A stretch of 64,000 nucleotides of DNA from Dictyobacter aurantiacus (GCF_003967515.1 NZ_BIFQ01000002.1:1240001-1304000); one strand, 5' to 3'; positions 7,559 to 15,923 are shown, numbered from the stretch's first letter. Notes: generated by a model not told the origin, from the letters alone. Numbers and translations are program-made.

Positions 7559-10500
7559 GTTGGAGTACCTCCTTCACCAGTTTTGAATAGGCTATTGCTC
7601 CCGTACTGGTGGGGGCATAATCAAAGAGACAGGCGATCTGATTGTGGGCTTCTTCTACTTTAATATTACGAGGAATCACCGTATCAAACACCATATCCCC
7701 AAAGTGTTCACGCACCGCGCTCAGGACATCTGTGCTCAAGCGTGTATGGTCATCTAAATTGGCCACCACACCGAAAATTGGCAATGAAACATCCAAATTT
7801 TCGCGCAGCTCTTGCATAGTGGTTTCGAGAATGCTAATACCGATCAATGCGTACGTCGTTAAAGCAATGGGAATAATGACATCGGTACAGGCGATAAATG
7901 AATTTACTGTCAGCACTCCCAAATTGGGAGGAGTATCAATCAAGACATAATCAAAATCATCTTTTACCTGATTGAGGGCACGGGCAAGTTTGCGCTCGCG
8001 ACCAGGCGCGGAAGCCATCAAAAGATCGGCGGCGCTCAAATTAATTGAGCCAGGAGCAACAAATAATCCTTTTTGTCCCACCGACTCCACAATAGTATCA
8101 GCCATACGAACGCCTTGCGTTAAGACATCAAACAGGGTCTGCTCTTGATCCAAAGTGCCTAATAGGCTGTACGTGCTATTACTCTGAGCATCTGTATCAA
8201 TCACCAGCACGCGCTTACCAGCACGTGCCAGGCCATACCCAAGATTAACAGTTGTCGTTGTCTTGTAGGGTAGGAACCCGCCGCCTTGCTGCATCGCTAC
8301 AGCAGGTTTGCGTGAACCCCCCTCCGAACCGGACGTACACCTTTCAGCGTATCCGGCTCTCCAGCCATTCCTAGTTCTCATTTTTCCCCTTAACAGCGTT
8401 CTTGATACTATGAACATTGGTGCCTGAGTGGATAGCATCGTGGCATGGTTTGCATACCACGAGGGTTTTCCGGTTCAGGCTGCTCATTGCCAGTACCCAG
8501 TTGGGTACATGGCTTCCCCGTTTCGCGTATTTCTGCTTGATGTCTTTGAGTTTTCTGACGTGATGGACTTCAAATTCGGTCAGATCTGCTGATTCGTGCG
8601 CACAAAGCTCGCACTTTCCGGCATTCATCCTATCGAGAATTTGATGCCTCTGAGGAATGACTGTTTCAATGATGCCATTGGCATTTCTTCCCTCGTGTGG
8701 TTTGTCCTTCTTCTTGAGCGGTTCATTGAAATAGGTCATGGTCTTTGGACCTTCTTTGGTTTCATAGATGACGCCAAAGATTTTCCTGGTGCCGGTTCCT
8801 TGTTTCACTTTCACGCTCACGCCATACTTGTCTACGACTTTCTTTATCGAGCATTTTTCCTTACGGGCGACTGTCTTTAACAGACTGTAGTAATGGTAGT
8901 ACCTGAACTTGCCTATTTTCGTGCTGACATCTGTTGCAAGGCTGTAGTACTCGTAGAGTCCTCGTATCTCCGCATTGTATTGCTGAAGGAGGTCGAGTGC
9001 TGGAACGTTGATTCGGGCGTTGTGATGGACTGCTTTTCCATTTGCCACGAATGGCTTGAGCTTTTCTCTTACTACATCGCCTGGTACGAGCAGTTGTATG
9101 GTCCCATTGGCAGTTCGCTTTTTTCGGCCTCTGGTGTCCGTTGTGATAGCCGTATTTTCCAGGGACTTGGCTATCTCGTATCCTAGAAAGCGCACTTTTT
9201 GGTCAGATACGTTCGTAATCAGCGTTTTCTCCATGCTTAACTCCAACTGGAGTTCCTGTTGGAGAAACGCACCAATTTCCTTGCGTATCTGTTCCGCTAA
9301 GCTCTTACTGCCGTTGATCATGACCACAAAATCGTCTGCGTACCTCGTGTAGTTGACTCTGATATACTCTCGGTCGAGCGGATCAATGGATGGCATGGTT
9401 CGCATTTGTCTGAGCAGTGCCTGGGCGTGTACGTAGTCTCCATTTTTTCTGGCGTAATACCGTTGCATGTTCAGTTCCTGGTAGGGCTGATACTTTTTAC
9501 GGATTCTCTTTGCTGTTGTATGCTGCTCACAAATTTTCTTCATGCACAGATCCAACTCATGCAAGTAGATGTTGGCCAGTATTGGACTCACGATCCCTCC
9601 TTGCGGAGTTCCTGCGAGTGTGTTGTGAACCTGCCTAAATTCCATGTATCCCGCTTTGAGAAAACGCTCAATCAGGTTGAGCAATCTTCCATCACTAATT
9701 TTTCGAGAGAGAAGTGTTAAGAGTATCTTGTGATTGATGTTGTCAAAGAATCCCTTAATGTCTCCCTCAATAGCCCAATTCGTTCCTTTACAGGTTGTTT
9801 TGATCTGCGTCAGTGCGGTATGACAGCTTCGATTGGGTCGAAACCCATGGGAAGTGTCTTGAAACACTGGTTCGTAGATCGCTTGCAACAGGAGCCGGAT
9901 GACTTCTTGCACGAGCTTGTCTTCGAATGAAGGTATCCCCAGCGGCCTCTGATCACCATTCTTTTTAGGAATGTATGTTCTTCTGACCGGTTTTGGATAG
10001 TAGGTTTCCTGCCTGAGTAAAGCAATGAGCTTCTCTACCCTGGCTTTGTTGAAACCATCGATTGTGCTCTCGTCTATCCCCTGGGTCATATTTCCTTCCC
10101 TGGCATAGATGTTGCTATATGCCAACTGGTAAAAATCCGAATTGAACAAGTTTCTGTACAGCCTGTCAAAAACAAACTCACTGTTTTCGGTTGATTTTCG
10201 ACCTAGCATTGACAGAACCACTTCGGCTTCTTGCATTGCGCATACCTCCGCGTGCTATCAATTGAATGACCTGCTTCCCTTCGCCATGTGATGGTCATTA
10301 CCCATCTCGGACTACTATGGAAGCTCCGTCACCATATCGAGTATTCAGGAGCTACCTCCATAGCCAGAATTTCCTGGCATCCCGACGTAGGTGATCTCCG
10401 TTTAGCGTTCTCTTTGTCTCTTCAAGTGGTTTAGGCTCCCGTTCATTCCTTTGACGTACTTTCTGGTACGCTGAGAGGATGTTGGAGAGTACAGGTGTCG

Positions 10501-10827
10501 TAACCAATAACTCCTGTAAACTCCTCTGTGCGCGTTATCAATCAGCGTTCGCGCACCCCGGTGGGTTAGGGCCAAGGAACTGGGTTTAAAGCAATCCAGC
10601 TTTAGCCATGCCACTTCTTGATCTTGCATCGCCGCCTGTAGGCTGACTTCCAGGCTCGACGCGTTACGAGCATGCTGTGTTCCCTTGTGACGTTTCCATC
10701 TCCGGTAAGCTCGTCGATCACACGGGTTCTCTCCACCCGTGACCCCCTTGGGGGCAATACAAAGAGCGCCTTACGGACGCACGGTGACCCCCCCTTTGTT
10801 ATTGCAAAGTGCAAATATTCTTGTCAT
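7542..10827 (-). CDS. parA: ParA-family partition ATPase split by a group II intron
   Basis: Two exons: 10783-10827 (15 codons, MTRIFALCNNKGGVT) and 7542-8264 (240 aa, beginning KTTTTVNLGYGLA). Joined, they give a 255-aa protein of normal small-ParA size, with a deviant Walker A box KGGVTKTTT across the exon junction, Walker A' VIDTDAQSN, Walker B DYVLIDTPP and the usual C-terminal helices. ParA ATPases bind DNA non-specifically and move plasmid centromeres with the help of their partner protein. Without splicing, no P-loop is made: the uninterrupted frame upstream of exon 2 (to 8438) would only add intron-encoded residues. The upstream exon is too short to be noticed as an ORF. The 3' end overlaps the RHH gene. 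Expression presumably depends on intron splicing. Confidence 0.85.
8326..8359 (-). ncRNA. Group II intron domain V
   Basis: A 34-nt hairpin on the - strand begins GAGCCGGATACG, has a GAAA tetraloop and ends GTCCGGTTC. It contains the AGC catalytic triad at the usual place in the lower stem. It lies between the maturase stop codon (8371) and the intron 3' end, as expected. The following stretch to 8265 would hold domain VI. Confidence 0.85.
8371..10236 (-). CDS. Group II intron reverse transcriptase/maturase with HNH endonuclease
   Basis: 621 aa. The reverse transcriptase domain (about 60-390) has RTYIPKKNGDQRPLGIPS, DIKGFFDNINH, AGTPQGGIVSPILANIYLHELD and the active site RYADDFVVM. A thumb/maturase region (about 390-510) includes LLQQYNAEIRGLYEYY. 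The C-terminus is an HNH nuclease: CELCAHES, EVHHVRKLKD and CKPCHDAIHSG. The complete set suggests a retrohoming-competent protein that aids splicing and makes DNA-primed cDNA at the target. It is encoded in domain IV of the intron that interrupts parA. No frameshift or missing catalytic residue is visible. Confidence 0.95.
   Translation of the reverse strand: MQEAEVVLSMLGRKSTENSEFVFDRLYRNLFNSDFYQLAYSNIYAREGNMTQGIDESTIDGFNKARVEKLIALLRQETYYPKPVRRTYIPKKNGDQRPLGIPSFEDKLVQEVIRLLLQAIYEPVFQDTSHGFRPNRSCHTALTQIKTTCKGTNWAIEGDIKGFFDNINHKILLTLLSRKISDGRLLNLIERFLKAGYMEFRQVHNTLAGTPQGGIVSPILANIYLHELDLCMKKICEQHTTAKRIRKKYQPYQELNMQRYYARKNGDYVHAQALLRQMRTMPSIDPLDREYIRVNYTRYADDFVVMINGSKSLAEQIRKEIGAFLQQELQLELSMEKTLITNVSDQKVRFLGYEIAKSLENTAITTDTRGRKKRTANGTIQLLVPGDVVREKLKPFVANGKAVHHNARINVPALDLLQQYNAEIRGLYEYYSLATDVSTKIGKFRYYHYYSLLKTVARKEKCSIKKVVDKYGVSVKVKQGTGTRKIFGVIYETKEGPKTMTYFNEPLKKKDKPHEGRNANGIIETVIPQRHQILDRMNAGKCELCAHESADLTEFEVHHVRKLKDIKQKYAKRGSHVPNWVLAMSSLNRKTLVVCKPCHDAIHSGTNVHSIKNAVKGKNEN
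10328..10333 (-). other. EBS1 of the group II intron
   Basis: On the - strand this is GGTGAC, the exact complement of the exon bases GTCACC that precede the intron. It is followed by GGAGCTTCC and a GTAGTCCGAG-like segment, a setting usual for domain I in bacterial group II introns. It supports the proposed splice site. Confidence 0.7.
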
Positions 10828-10953
10828 GCTTCTTCGTTTATCCCTTTCAAATAACGTGATCTATCTATTTCGATCGCGATTAAAAAACCTGCATCAATGT
10901 CTAAAGGCACCGCTGGCTATTTGATCCCTCTTATCCATCATTCATACGGAGAC

Positions 10954-11076
10954 AAACCGTTCCTTATATATATAAGGACATTCTTTCTCCATGACAGCCT
11001 TGACATATGTCCTGGCCTGAATTTTCATTGAATTCACCCCAGCTCATAGCCATCCCTTATATATAAGGAACGGTTT
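10954..11076. promoter_or_regulatory. Paired A/T palindromes in the par control region
   Basis: CCTTATATATATAAGG (10962-10977) and CCTTATATATAAGG (11055-11068) are both perfect palindromes. Each is flanked on the outer side by the same AAACCGTT block in opposite orientation (10954-10961 and 11069-11076), so the pair forms a larger inverted repeat about 120 bp long. They lie upstream of parA exon 1 (ATG 10827, - strand). They are plausible operators or a promoter with TATATA -10 elements; which protein binds is unknown. No gene is seen in 10828-11329. Confidence 0.55.
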
Positions 11077-11123
11077 ACCGCTTAAAACGCCAGTAATTAT
11101 TCCTCTTTTACCGATTCAAAACG

Positions 11124-11165
11124 CACGTATACGTAGATGTACACGTATACGTACACGTACACGTC
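11124..11165. promoter_or_regulatory. ACGTGT/ACGTAC hexamer cluster B
   Basis: About seven imperfect units of the same hexamer that forms the 864-bp array (CACGTA, TACACG and TACGTG types), in both orientations and broken by AGATG. It lies 297 bp upstream of parA. Its position suggests an operator through which the partition protein regulates its own operon. Confidence 0.65.
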
Positions 11166-11274
11166 CTACAATAAAGACGCATAGCCATGGGCATTGTAAC
11201 ATACATCAAAGCGCCAATAAAAGGCTTTTTCAAATATTAAAGGAAGATTTTTCTCGTTATTTGAGCTCAAAATA

Positions 11275-11327
11275 ACGTGTACGTGTACGTAGATGTACAC
11301 GTACACGTACACGTACACGTACACGTT
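11275..11327. promoter_or_regulatory. ACGTGT hexamer cluster C, inverted arrangement
   Basis: Three units ACGTGT in one orientation, then AGA, then five units in the opposite orientation (GTACAC). The outer ends AATAACGTGTACGTG and its complement form a near-perfect inverted repeat. It begins 3 bp after the stop codon of the small HTH gene (- strand) and upstream of parA, so it may act both as operator and as a transcription block between the two genes. Confidence 0.65.
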
Positions 11328-11329
11328 AT

Positions 11330-11629
11330 TTATGTTTTATGTTGATAGCGTGCAACCCCTTTTGGCCAACCTCTTTTGCGACGTCCAACAGCTGCGGCGA
11401 CAGCCGACTGGGGAATAAGTCGAATGCCAGAACCAGGTACGCCTTTGATACGTTTGCTGAAGAGCAACTGCGCGATCTCTTCCATGGATGCCAGACGAGA
11501 AGGTAACGTTTCGTCTTCAATCATCGCATGGATACGACTGGTCTTTACACCTAGCAGTTGAGCAGCCTCTTGAACGACGCACATGTCATTGAGCGTTTCT
11601 GTTTGATCAGATCCTGAAAATCCAGTCAC
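11330..11629 (-). CDS. Small excisionase/MerR-like helix-turn-helix protein
   Basis: 99 aa. Residues about 17-45 (CVVQEAAQLLGVKTSRIHAMIEDETLPS) form a HTH of the excisionase/MerR N-terminal type. A second helical segment and a basic tail (GRRKRGWPKGVARY) follow. It has no catalytic motif, so it is probably a DNA-binding architectural or regulatory protein of the replicon. It lies between the 745-aa protein gene and parA, all on the same strand, directly downstream of a 50-bp perfect palindrome, which is a good candidate for its own operator. A role in copy control or par regulation is inferred only. Confidence 0.6.
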   Translation of the reverse strand: MTGFSGSDQTETLNDMCVVQEAAQLLGVKTSRIHAMIEDETLPSRLASMEEIAQLLFSKRIKGVPGSGIRLIPQSAVAAAVGRRKRGWPKGVARYQHKT

Positions 11630-11650
11630 GTAAATACCCTTCTAAAATTG

Positions 11651-11700
11651 ATTTTTGTAGCAATAAAATGGATCATGATCCATTTTATTGCTACAAAAAT
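11651..11700. promoter_or_regulatory. 50-bp perfect palindrome
   Basis: Two 25-bp arms with no loop, centred on GATCATGATC; each outer part is ATTTTTGTAGCAATAAAATG or its complement. It starts 22 bp upstream of the start codon of the small HTH gene (- strand). Length, perfection and lack of spacer fit a dimer- or tetramer-binding operator better than a terminator. The remainder of 11701-12010 holds a small hairpin (CGATAACG arms, 11717-11739) and no visible gene. Confidence 0.7.
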
Positions 11701-12010
11701 TGTACACGAAGAGGAACGATAACGCGAGAGTCGTTATCGCCATGTAGTCGGCCGTTTTAACAATATCCTGGTTGCTTAACGGATAGGGTAAGCGCTTTAA
11801 CCTATCTTATTTGGCCCTGAGAGACTCAAGAAATGGCTTTGATTGTTTTTTAGCAGTCACTACTGGTCTTTTTATCTTGAGAGCCGTTAATGAGCCTCTC
11901 AGCCAACCTTGTATTACAGGTCGGCATAGAAACTGATGGCAGAAGGCTGCAGTGGACAAAACAATAGCAATCAGGGCTCTATGGGATAAAAAAAGCCACT
12001 CTAGAGAAGA

Positions 12011-14248
12011 TCAAAACTTTTCACGGCTAGAGTAAACTTTTTCTCGCAATTTCTTTCCGCTGCTGAGAACTGATTTCATTTCAACCATCAATTCCTCATA
12101 CGTCATGCTAGAGTAAATTTCAACGATACGTGATATCTCTTCATTGGCACTCTGATTGCTATAGTACTTGCAGCGAGACGTAAAGTAGGCACCTGGATTT
12201 TGTAGTGAGTCATAACCAGGCTCATGCATCGACAAAACTGTTTCAATAAAAGCCGTTGTAATATTCTCAGGACTGTATTTCTTCAGGAGAGTCCTGTTTA
12301 TTTTACAAATCTTCTCGCTCTCATTGTTGTCAAATAAGCGTGCTAAAAACCTGGCTGCGCTATTACGTAACGTAACGTTATTATATATATTACTAAATAA
12401 TATATATATATTACCGTTACGTATTACGTTATAGAACTCATCTCCATAAGCTTTCAGGTCTATTTCGGCGTTCAAACGGGAGACTTTTTTTGGTTCTTGC
12501 TCGAAAAAGTCTCCCGTCCAGGTAGACTTTTCAATTTGTGGTTCGCCAGCGGTAGACTTTTCGCTGTGATTATCTGAATTGATGGTAGACTTATCGCCGT
12601 GGTTATCTGAAAAAATCTCGCGAGCGGTAGACTTTTCACCCTCGTAGTCTACTTCCTGCTCAGCGTTGTGGTCTACCAACGTTTTCTGAGGGTCTACTGT
12701 GAGCTGCAACCAGTCTACCTTACGATCATCGCGATGGGCAGGTGGCTGATACCAGTCTTCCGGGTACTGATCACGCGAGAAACGCTTTTTTGTCGTCACA
12801 GATTGAGAAGCAGGAGCAGGGTAGACTTTCTTGGATTGTGTGACTGGTGGATGATACTCACGTCCTGTGCACTGGAAGACATATATGCAGGCTGCTGTGC
12901 TATCAACATCATAGACCACAGACTGCTTTTTTATAATGCTGATCTCAACTGACTGCCAGACGTTCCGCACTGTACGTGTCAGCAGTCCTGTGTTGTGCAA
13001 ACGAACATAGTAAGCATATATCTGCTCATAGACGCCTTCAAAAAACTGCTTTGGTAGATCCATTTGTTCCCAGTCTACTGTTTGATCATCGAGTAAATCA
13101 CTATAGACATGAAGGAGTTCTGACATCGAGTCTACCCTTGATGGCTGTAAGGTAGACTCATTTTGCGGTTCCAGGTAGACTTTTTGTTCTGGCGCGGAAT
13201 ACTTTTCACGATCGGTAGACTTTTCGGGTGTACTTATTTTACTTTCTGGTGAAAGTCTACCTACAGGGTAGACTTTTTGCTGCAAATCGGTAGACCGGGT
13301 AGACTCTGACTGAGTGTATCCCTGATATTTCGTGTGTCCTTCATGTTGAGGAAGGTAGACTTTTGAGTTTCTTGAGCTCTGAGGGTGGTAGACTCCTGAA
13401 CCTTTCGGGTTCTGGGAATGGTAGACTTCTGATTTTGATTCTGGGACCATGGTAGACCTGAATGGTTGTTTAACCTCATCGGCCAGTTTGGGAAACAACA
13501 TCTTTCCCAATACTTCATTGACCATGCGAAATAGAACGTGCTGTCCCTTTGCGCGATCTATGCCCTCTGACTCCATAATTTCTAACATAGGGCCATAGAA
13601 TTTTTGTTGCAGCTGTGGATCGCATTCTGAGAACGCCTGAGCCTCGTCGGAGGGCTCAGGTGATATAGATAGCAGATTATGCTTGAGAAGGCGTCCCTTG
13701 ACGTTCCTGGCGAACTGCTGAACCTTTGGGCGGCTCTTGGTGATTAACTTATCAAGCCTTTGTAAATTTTTAGGTGCCTGATATGCACCCATATGGATAA
13801 CGATCTTGAGCTCTTTGCCGTCCTTGACCTTGCTTAGTAGATTTAAGGCATCGAACAGTGACACGTATTTGTGGGTCGTGTCGTATCCCCATTTGATGAT
13901 TTTAGCCAATGCGCGTAGCGTACGTGCGTTGATGACCGCAACATATTCTCTGACTCCTATCCCTGGCAACGTCGCCTGTTTGATTGTCGCGTGTTGTAAT
14001 AACCGAGCCAGAAATTCTAATCCACCGCTTGGGAAGAGGGTGGCGATAACCTTTAGTGTCGATGGATCTACTCGCTCGTAGTTTGTGAATTGGGCAGCAT
14101 CAGTAGACAGCACGTGCTCAGGCTGGCTGATCGCCTGGCTATGCATGTTTTGAATTTCTATCGTACTTTGCTGCATATACGTTGCCGCTTCCTCACTAAA
14201 AAATTTTGGTGGCATAACATTGGCATATTCACTTGCAATACCCCCCAT
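12011..14248 (-). CDS. Large replicon protein of unknown family; gene carries dense GTAGAC elements
   Basis: 745 aa from ATG 14248 (AGGA five bases upstream; an in-frame GTG at 14266 is the alternative). I do not recognise the family. The N-terminal 200 aa look folded and helical, with a possible winged-helix segment INARTLRALAKIIKWGYDTT and a basic stretch KSRPKVQQFARNVKGR. Residues about 260-560 are low-complexity, rich in Ser, Lys, Tyr, Thr and Gln, and correspond to the DNA stretch full of GTAGAC elements. The C-terminal 150 aa are again ordered, with NPGAYFTSRCKYYSN, reminiscent of C-terminal segments of DnaD-like or plasmid replication proteins. It sits directly downstream of the iteron array on the same strand as rep and parA, so a replication or origin-binding role is likely but unproven. 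Confidence 0.6.
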   Translation of the reverse strand: MGGIASEYANVMPPKFFSEEAATYMQQSTIEIQNMHSQAISQPEHVLSTDAAQFTNYERVDPSTLKVIATLFPSGGLEFLARLLQHATIKQATLPGIGVREYVAVINARTLRALAKIIKWGYDTTHKYVSLFDALNLLSKVKDGKELKIVIHMGAYQAPKNLQRLDKLITKSRPKVQQFARNVKGRLLKHNLLSISPEPSDEAQAFSECDPQLQQKFYGPMLEIMESEGIDRAKGQHVLFRMVNEVLGKMLFPKLADEVKQPFRSTMVPESKSEVYHSQNPKGSGVYHPQSSRNSKVYLPQHEGHTKYQGYTQSESTRSTDLQQKVYPVGRLSPESKISTPEKSTDREKYSAPEQKVYLEPQNESTLQPSRVDSMSELLHVYSDLLDDQTVDWEQMDLPKQFFEGVYEQIYAYYVRLHNTGLLTRTVRNVWQSVEISIIKKQSVVYDVDSTAACIYVFQCTGREYHPPVTQSKKVYPAPASQSVTTKKRFSRDQYPEDWYQPPAHRDDRKVDWLQLTVDPQKTLVDHNAEQEVDYEGEKSTAREIFSDNHGDKSTINSDNHSEKSTAGEPQIEKSTWTGDFFEQEPKKVSRLNAEIDLKAYGDEFYNVIRNGNIYILFSNIYNNVTLRNSAARFLARLFDNNESEKICKINRTLLKKYSPENITTAFIETVLSMHEPGYDSLQNPGAYFTSRCKYYSNQSANEEISRIVEIYSSMTYEELMVEMKSVLSSGKKLREKVYSSREKF
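12478..13457. repeat. 22 GTAGAC elements embedded in a coding region
   Basis: Within 940 bp (12521-13457) the core GTAGAC occurs 15 times forward as GGTAGAC (12521, 12551, 12584, 12626, 12820, 13151, 13174, 13214, 13267, 13289, 13298, 13354, 13387, 13420, 13451). It occurs seven times reversed as GTCTAC (12647, 12671, 12692, 12713, 13073, 13130, 13255). Many copies extend to GGTAGACTTTT. GGGAGACTTTT variants at 12478-12514 extend the cluster. The copies fall in different frames of the host gene: Val-Tyr, Ser-Thr, Val-Asp and Gly-Arg-Leu are all encoded, so the conserved thing is DNA, not a peptide repeat. The likely role is protein binding sites, as with the origin inside lambda gene O. Confidence 0.8.
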
Positions 14249-14501
14249 CTTTCCTACACCTTCCACATATTTTTTTATTTATTGGCCTTTATCGCTTGCT
14301 TGCCTGATGGGTAAGAAACCGCTATAAAAATATTGGTTTCCCCCCACTCAGTACAGAGACTAAATTTCTTTGTAAACCTATTGTGTATTCGCTCTGGTGC
14401 ACGCACTTCAAGTCGTGATGTACATAGTACCTTGCGAAATCGCATTTTACTAGTGGCAGTGTCTTTTAGTAATTACTTATTACTCTGATGGTTTTACGCT
14501 C

Positions 14502-15923
14502 AAAAATGCACCTAACAATGGTGGGGTTTTCACCTAACCCTGGTGGGGTTTTCACCTAACCCTGGTGGGGATGACGTTTTTGAGCACAGTACTTCTGGTA
14601 TAAACATCGATCGTTAGTGTATTAGCTATCCCGCTTTGCTGTTTGCCAGGAATGATTTACTGCTTTTATCCCTGGCTTTGTGTTTCCATCTACACATATC
14701 GATCCTTATGGCCCGAATATTAAAATCGATATTTATCGATTTTATGGCCTCTAATGTTATACAAATTATTCAGCCTCCTCATTGACCATTTATCACATTG
14801 AGTAGAATTTGCGCCGAACCCTGGTGGGGTTATGGCAGAGCATGATGAGACTAAATGCGCCAGACCCTGGTGGGGTATGTTTCTGTGTACACAACCAAAA
14901 TGCACCGAACCCTGGTGGGGGTATTTATCGCTGATCTCGAGAAAAATGCACCGAACCCTGGTGGGGGTATTTATCGCTGATCTCGAGAAAAATGCGCCAG
15001 ACCCTGGTGGGGGTATTTATTAGCAGGATCAGCCAAAATGCGCCAGACCCTGGTGGGGGTATCTACCACTGGTTGCAACCAAAATGCACCGGACCCTGGT
15101 GGGGGTATGTTACTGATCTACTGGGATGTGTAAAGCTGTTTTTCTCTTATCTGGAGTCAGAATGCACCGGACCCTGGTGGGGATATCATATGAAGGTGTT
15201 TTAGTGTTTCTCTACTTATATATATGTACGTGTTGAACAACATCGTTTTTCAATTTGAAGATGGCAATAGCCGGAGGTAGGAATAGCCGCATTTTATAAA
15301 GGAAGCCTTTTCCAAAATGCTCCATACTCCGGTGGGGTTAATTCATGGATATGAATTGATAGGGCTACTATATATAGGTAGATGCTGTTTGCCGGAGGTT
15401 TTATATTTTGATGGGAGCTATAAAAATTGAAAAATCGCCATCGTGAAAAAATGCACCAAACCCTGGTGGGGATAAGTGATGGCATGATGAGCCAAAATGC
15501 GCCAGACCCTGGTGGGGATAAGTGATGGTATGGCGAACCAAAATGCACCAAACCCTGGTGGGGATAAGGCCGCTTTGACAACTGAAGAATGCACCGGACT
15601 CTGGTGGGGTAAACACTGGCAGGCAATGAGAGAATGCACCGAACCCTGGTGGGGGTAAAAGCTGATATAGCACACCAAAATGCACCGAACCCTGGTGGGG
15701 ATAAAAGCTGATATGACACACCAAAATGCACCGGACCCTGGTGGGGGTAGTGCTATCTTTTTAGATATGGATTTGTTAACTTCCGACAGATCTTTCTTTC
15801 TGCATTTGCCTATATTTGCACCCGACCCTGGTGGGGATGAGATGGTAATAAAACACAAAATGCACCATGCCCTGGTGGGGTCTTGATTGCTCACGATAAA
15901 AAATGCGCCACACCCTGGTGGGG
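14502..15923 (+). repeat. Iteron array (AAAATGCACCGGACCCTGG-TGGGG type), candidate replication origin
   Basis: 22 direct repeats, all in one orientation. The unit is about 24 bp: AAAATGC, then RCC, two or three variable bases, then the invariant CCCTGGTGGGG. Starts are near 14502, 14531, 14553, 14811, 14853, 14897, 14942, 14987, 15035, 15081, 15160, 15314, 15447, 15494, 15540, 15588, 15632, 15677, 15723, 15815, 15857 and 15898. Most neighbours are 41-48 bp apart, with double steps (79, 92) and one gap at 15183-15446. Regular phasing and degeneracy fit plasmid iterons bound by a Rep protein. They lie between the Rep-like gene (16003-17289) and the 745-aa protein gene. No gene is visible in 14267-16002. 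Confidence 0.8.

Larger units (their letters stand above)
8265..10782 (-). mobile_element. Group II intron inserted in the parA Walker A codons
   Basis: 2518 bp, same strand as parA. The 5' end reads GTGCGTCCGTAAGG (GUGYG consensus) and the 3' end CTACCCTAC (AY consensus). A reverse transcriptase gene lies inside (8371-10236), followed immediately by a 34-nt domain V. The six exon bases before the intron, GTCACC, are perfectly complementary to GGTGAC in the intron (10328-10333 on the - strand), in a setting typical of EBS1 in domain I, which fixes the insertion point. The join is in phase 0 and restores the parA frame. All parts seem complete, so the element could still splice and move. Confidence 0.9.

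Noticed and set aside
8265..8438. N-terminal extension of the ParA frame to 8438
   Set aside because: This part is intron 3' sequence (domains V-VI) and lacks a P-loop; the true N-terminus is the exon at 10783-10827.
10402..10814. Short - strand frames upstream of the intron reverse transcriptase
   Set aside because: They lie in the structured domains I-III of the group II intron, which is RNA, not coding.
11651..11700. Reading the 50-bp palindrome as a terminator
   Set aside because: It is loopless, upstream of a gene and lacks a following T-run beyond the arm; operator-like use fits better.
12668..12952. 94-codon + strand frame and other frames opposite the 745-aa gene
   Set aside because: Antisense shadows; the - strand frame is continuous over 2.2 kb with coherent domains.
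15294..15894. Overlapping - strand frames encoding PPGFGAF/PTRVRCI repeats
   Set aside because: They are translations of the iterons in alternate frames, with no start signals.
14502..15923. Direct repeats with regular gaps resembling a CRISPR array
   Set aside because: Repeats are degenerate, intervals are only about 20 bp and uneven, and no cas gene is nearby; iterons beside a Rep-like gene fit better.
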